A stretch of DNA of 64,000 nucleotides from Trichobilharzia szidati (taxonomy: Eukaryota; Platyhelminthes; Trematoda; Strigeidida; Schistosomatidae), in assembly GCA_944472155.2 (NCBI GenBank), contig OX235275.1, forward strand, positions 31,700,731 through 31,764,730. The letters are read 5' to 3'. This document shows positions 62,672 through 64,000 of this stretch, one piece after another. The stretch's first letter is position 1, and every line of letters starts with the position of its first letter. The notes under the pieces were generated by a model. It worked only from the letters and a program-made list of their open reading frames with translations, did no database searches and was not told where the DNA came from. A program made the position numbers and the translations under genes.

Positions 62672-63050
62672 ATAATTTGAGGTGCCTTAACACCCGTGTA
62701 CTCTCTGCACAGTTTTACTGACTTCATGTCCAACCATAATTCATTTTTCTGAGAAGAGAGCTGCTCCTGATCGTACAGAGCCCTTTGTTCAGGCAGGCTA
62801 CTGTTGCATTCAGGTACAATAAATGGGGTAAGAGAGTTTGATCGACTGACCTGAAACTTAGGCTTGGTCTTTGACTGCTTGTCTCCTTTTGTAGGGTTGG
62901 TGACTTTAGACAGCGTCGGGGTCTGACTAATCTGTGTTATGTTGCCATGCTTGTTTGTGGATGCAGGTTTTCCTCTGGCAATTCTGGCCTCCCCTTCTCT
63001 TCCGGTTGTAACTGTAGAAGTTTTTAATAATACACTCCCCACTTATGATT
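62672..63050 (-). pseudogene. Possible CR1 ORF1 remnant
   Basis: The minus frame from 63042 encodes a hydrophilic protein rich in Lys, Thr and Ser (TPTLSKVTNPTKGDKQSKTK) and continues LPEQRALYDQEQLSSQKNEL until it runs into the RTE end. Its orientation and position upstream of the CR1 RT suggest ORF1 of the same element; no zinc knuckle is visible. It could be an unrelated gene fragment. Confidence 0.35.
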
Positions 63051-63630
63051 CTTAGGTTCTACTGAATAAGAATTTAGATTCATTGGCGACAAAAAACTTG
63101 TAAAAAGCCAGAACTACCTTCACACAACTTAATCGTGAAAAAGAAAGATTGTACTTGCCGTTCAATCAATATGAGCTGACGTAGTCAGTTGAAACTTGAA
63201 ACTTTACCTCACCAGACATTTCTACAGTCATATCAAAAAACACTCCAGAGGAAGAAGTGGTAGGCAAATTTAGTAGGAATCTAGACAGTGAGTAAACTGA
63301 ACAAGTGGATTTGATTTAAGGAAAGTGAAAAGTAAGAATGCACTCAACAGAAGTGAAAGAAACTAAGAATGAGAGTGGTGGGTATACAGTTTCCAGTAAG
63401 AGTTATGATGAAATAGTGAAGTATGGGAATGTCTGGTGGCAAGTTCAACGTTCGCGTTACATTTTAGCGTGATTCGTCAAATGTAATCTATCTTTTTTGT
63501 GAAACAAGCAAAAGTGTTCCCCTAGTTCCATACCTGCAACCATTAACTTTCTAACTAATTAGTTAAGGTTAGCCATATAAAAAAACCACGAATCGGTCAC
63601 CTGTTAACCTGATGATGGATAGCACGTATC
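63050..63630. other. No gene recognised
   Basis: AT-rich; no open frame of note. Confidence 0.4.
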
Positions 63631-63633
63631 TGT

Positions 63634-63990
63634 TTGCTACAAGAAGCAACACACCTGCGAAATATGGTAGTGAGTCAAAGCTCGCCAGAAGGCTTCGAGA
63701 GTCCAGCTGCCTTTTCACTACCATCTAGCTTGGCTGAAACTGCGAGCAAACGTATGCTGACAACTAGTAGTAGCATCGCTTTTATAAACTCAGCTCCTGC
63801 TCCCGACATAGATCTCTCCACTTTGCCTTGTGTATGTGTCACCGAAATTCATATACCAAGTCCAGCTTCAACACTTACTTCAGAAATAGAACGACTAAAG
63901 CTTCTGTGGAAGTGCTGAAGACTGAGGTGCGGGAAATGCGGTGTGGTAAGGCTGTGAATGCAGGATGTTCAGAAAATATGGCCAGTATAT
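63634..63990 (+). CDS. Unassigned frame, Ser/Pro-rich then helical, with a frameshift
   Basis: The frame 63634-63918 encodes a Ser/Ala/Pro-rich peptide ending EIERLKLLWKC and a stop. Shifting frame near 63900 continues a heptad-like segment (SVEVLKTEVREMRCGK) towards a stop just before the window end. A Ser/Pro-rich region followed by a coiled coil resembles ORF1 proteins of CR1-type retroelements, which is an inference. No ATG start could be confirmed. Confidence 0.3.
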
Positions 63991-64000
63991 CTTGACTACC

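Overview
This window is repeat-rich, AT-rich animal DNA that looks like a blood fluke (genus Schistosoma). The grounds are Sm-alpha-like tRNA-headed retroposons carrying hammerhead-ribozyme cores, abundant RTE-, CR1- and Penelope-like (PLE) retroelements, kilobase introns filled with them, and one 40-nt micro-intron at the 5' end of a gene. The genus is an inference; no species is claimed.

Only two host genes can be supported, and they are convergent. (1) Plus strand, 11062-37455: the 3' five exons (324 codons; the 5' end lies outside the window or was not recognised) of a pentameric ligand-gated ion channel. It has the FPFD signature and four membrane segments, but both cysteines of the canonical Cys-loop are absent, the M3-M4 linker is only about 14 residues, and a charged tail of about 60 residues follows M4. 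(2) Minus strand, 58960-50676: a complete five-exon claudin-superfamily membrane protein (414 aa) with the W / G-I-W / C / C pattern, four membrane segments and a tail of about 215 residues. All introns in both genes are phase 0 with GT-AG ends.

Almost everything else is mobile DNA. 1-11061 holds SINE, CR1, RTE and PLE pieces, a fold-back element split by an Sm-alpha-like retroposon (2211-3280), and a young PLE copy with long terminal inverted repeats (6935-8265). The channel's introns (11257-37269) hold a minus-strand PLE with RT and GIY-YIG domains (12363-13640), a solo LTR inside a SINE (18006-18467), an inverted PLE with a nested SINE (20150-21775), a PLE split by an RTE (22850-25415), further RTE copies, and another inverted PLE (36045-37225). 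The intergenic 37456-50675 contains inverted PLEs at 38375-40460 (with a nested RTE-like insertion), 41100-42330 and 48195-49740; the last is interrupted by a 554-bp insertion that is almost wholly an apparently perfect palindrome. The claudin-like gene's introns carry RTE, Sm-alpha and PLE copies. Upstream of it, 59590-63050 is a minus-strand CR1 element interrupted by an internally deleted RTE.

Several layers of nesting can be ordered from target-site duplications that are directly visible. The most notable non-gene signals are the recurrent inverted architecture of PLE insertions, hammerhead-like motifs with palindromic stem III at PLE termini, and tRNA-like SINEs that share their 3' end with the RTE family or occur as head-to-head inverted dimers. 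Boundaries of old repeats are approximate.
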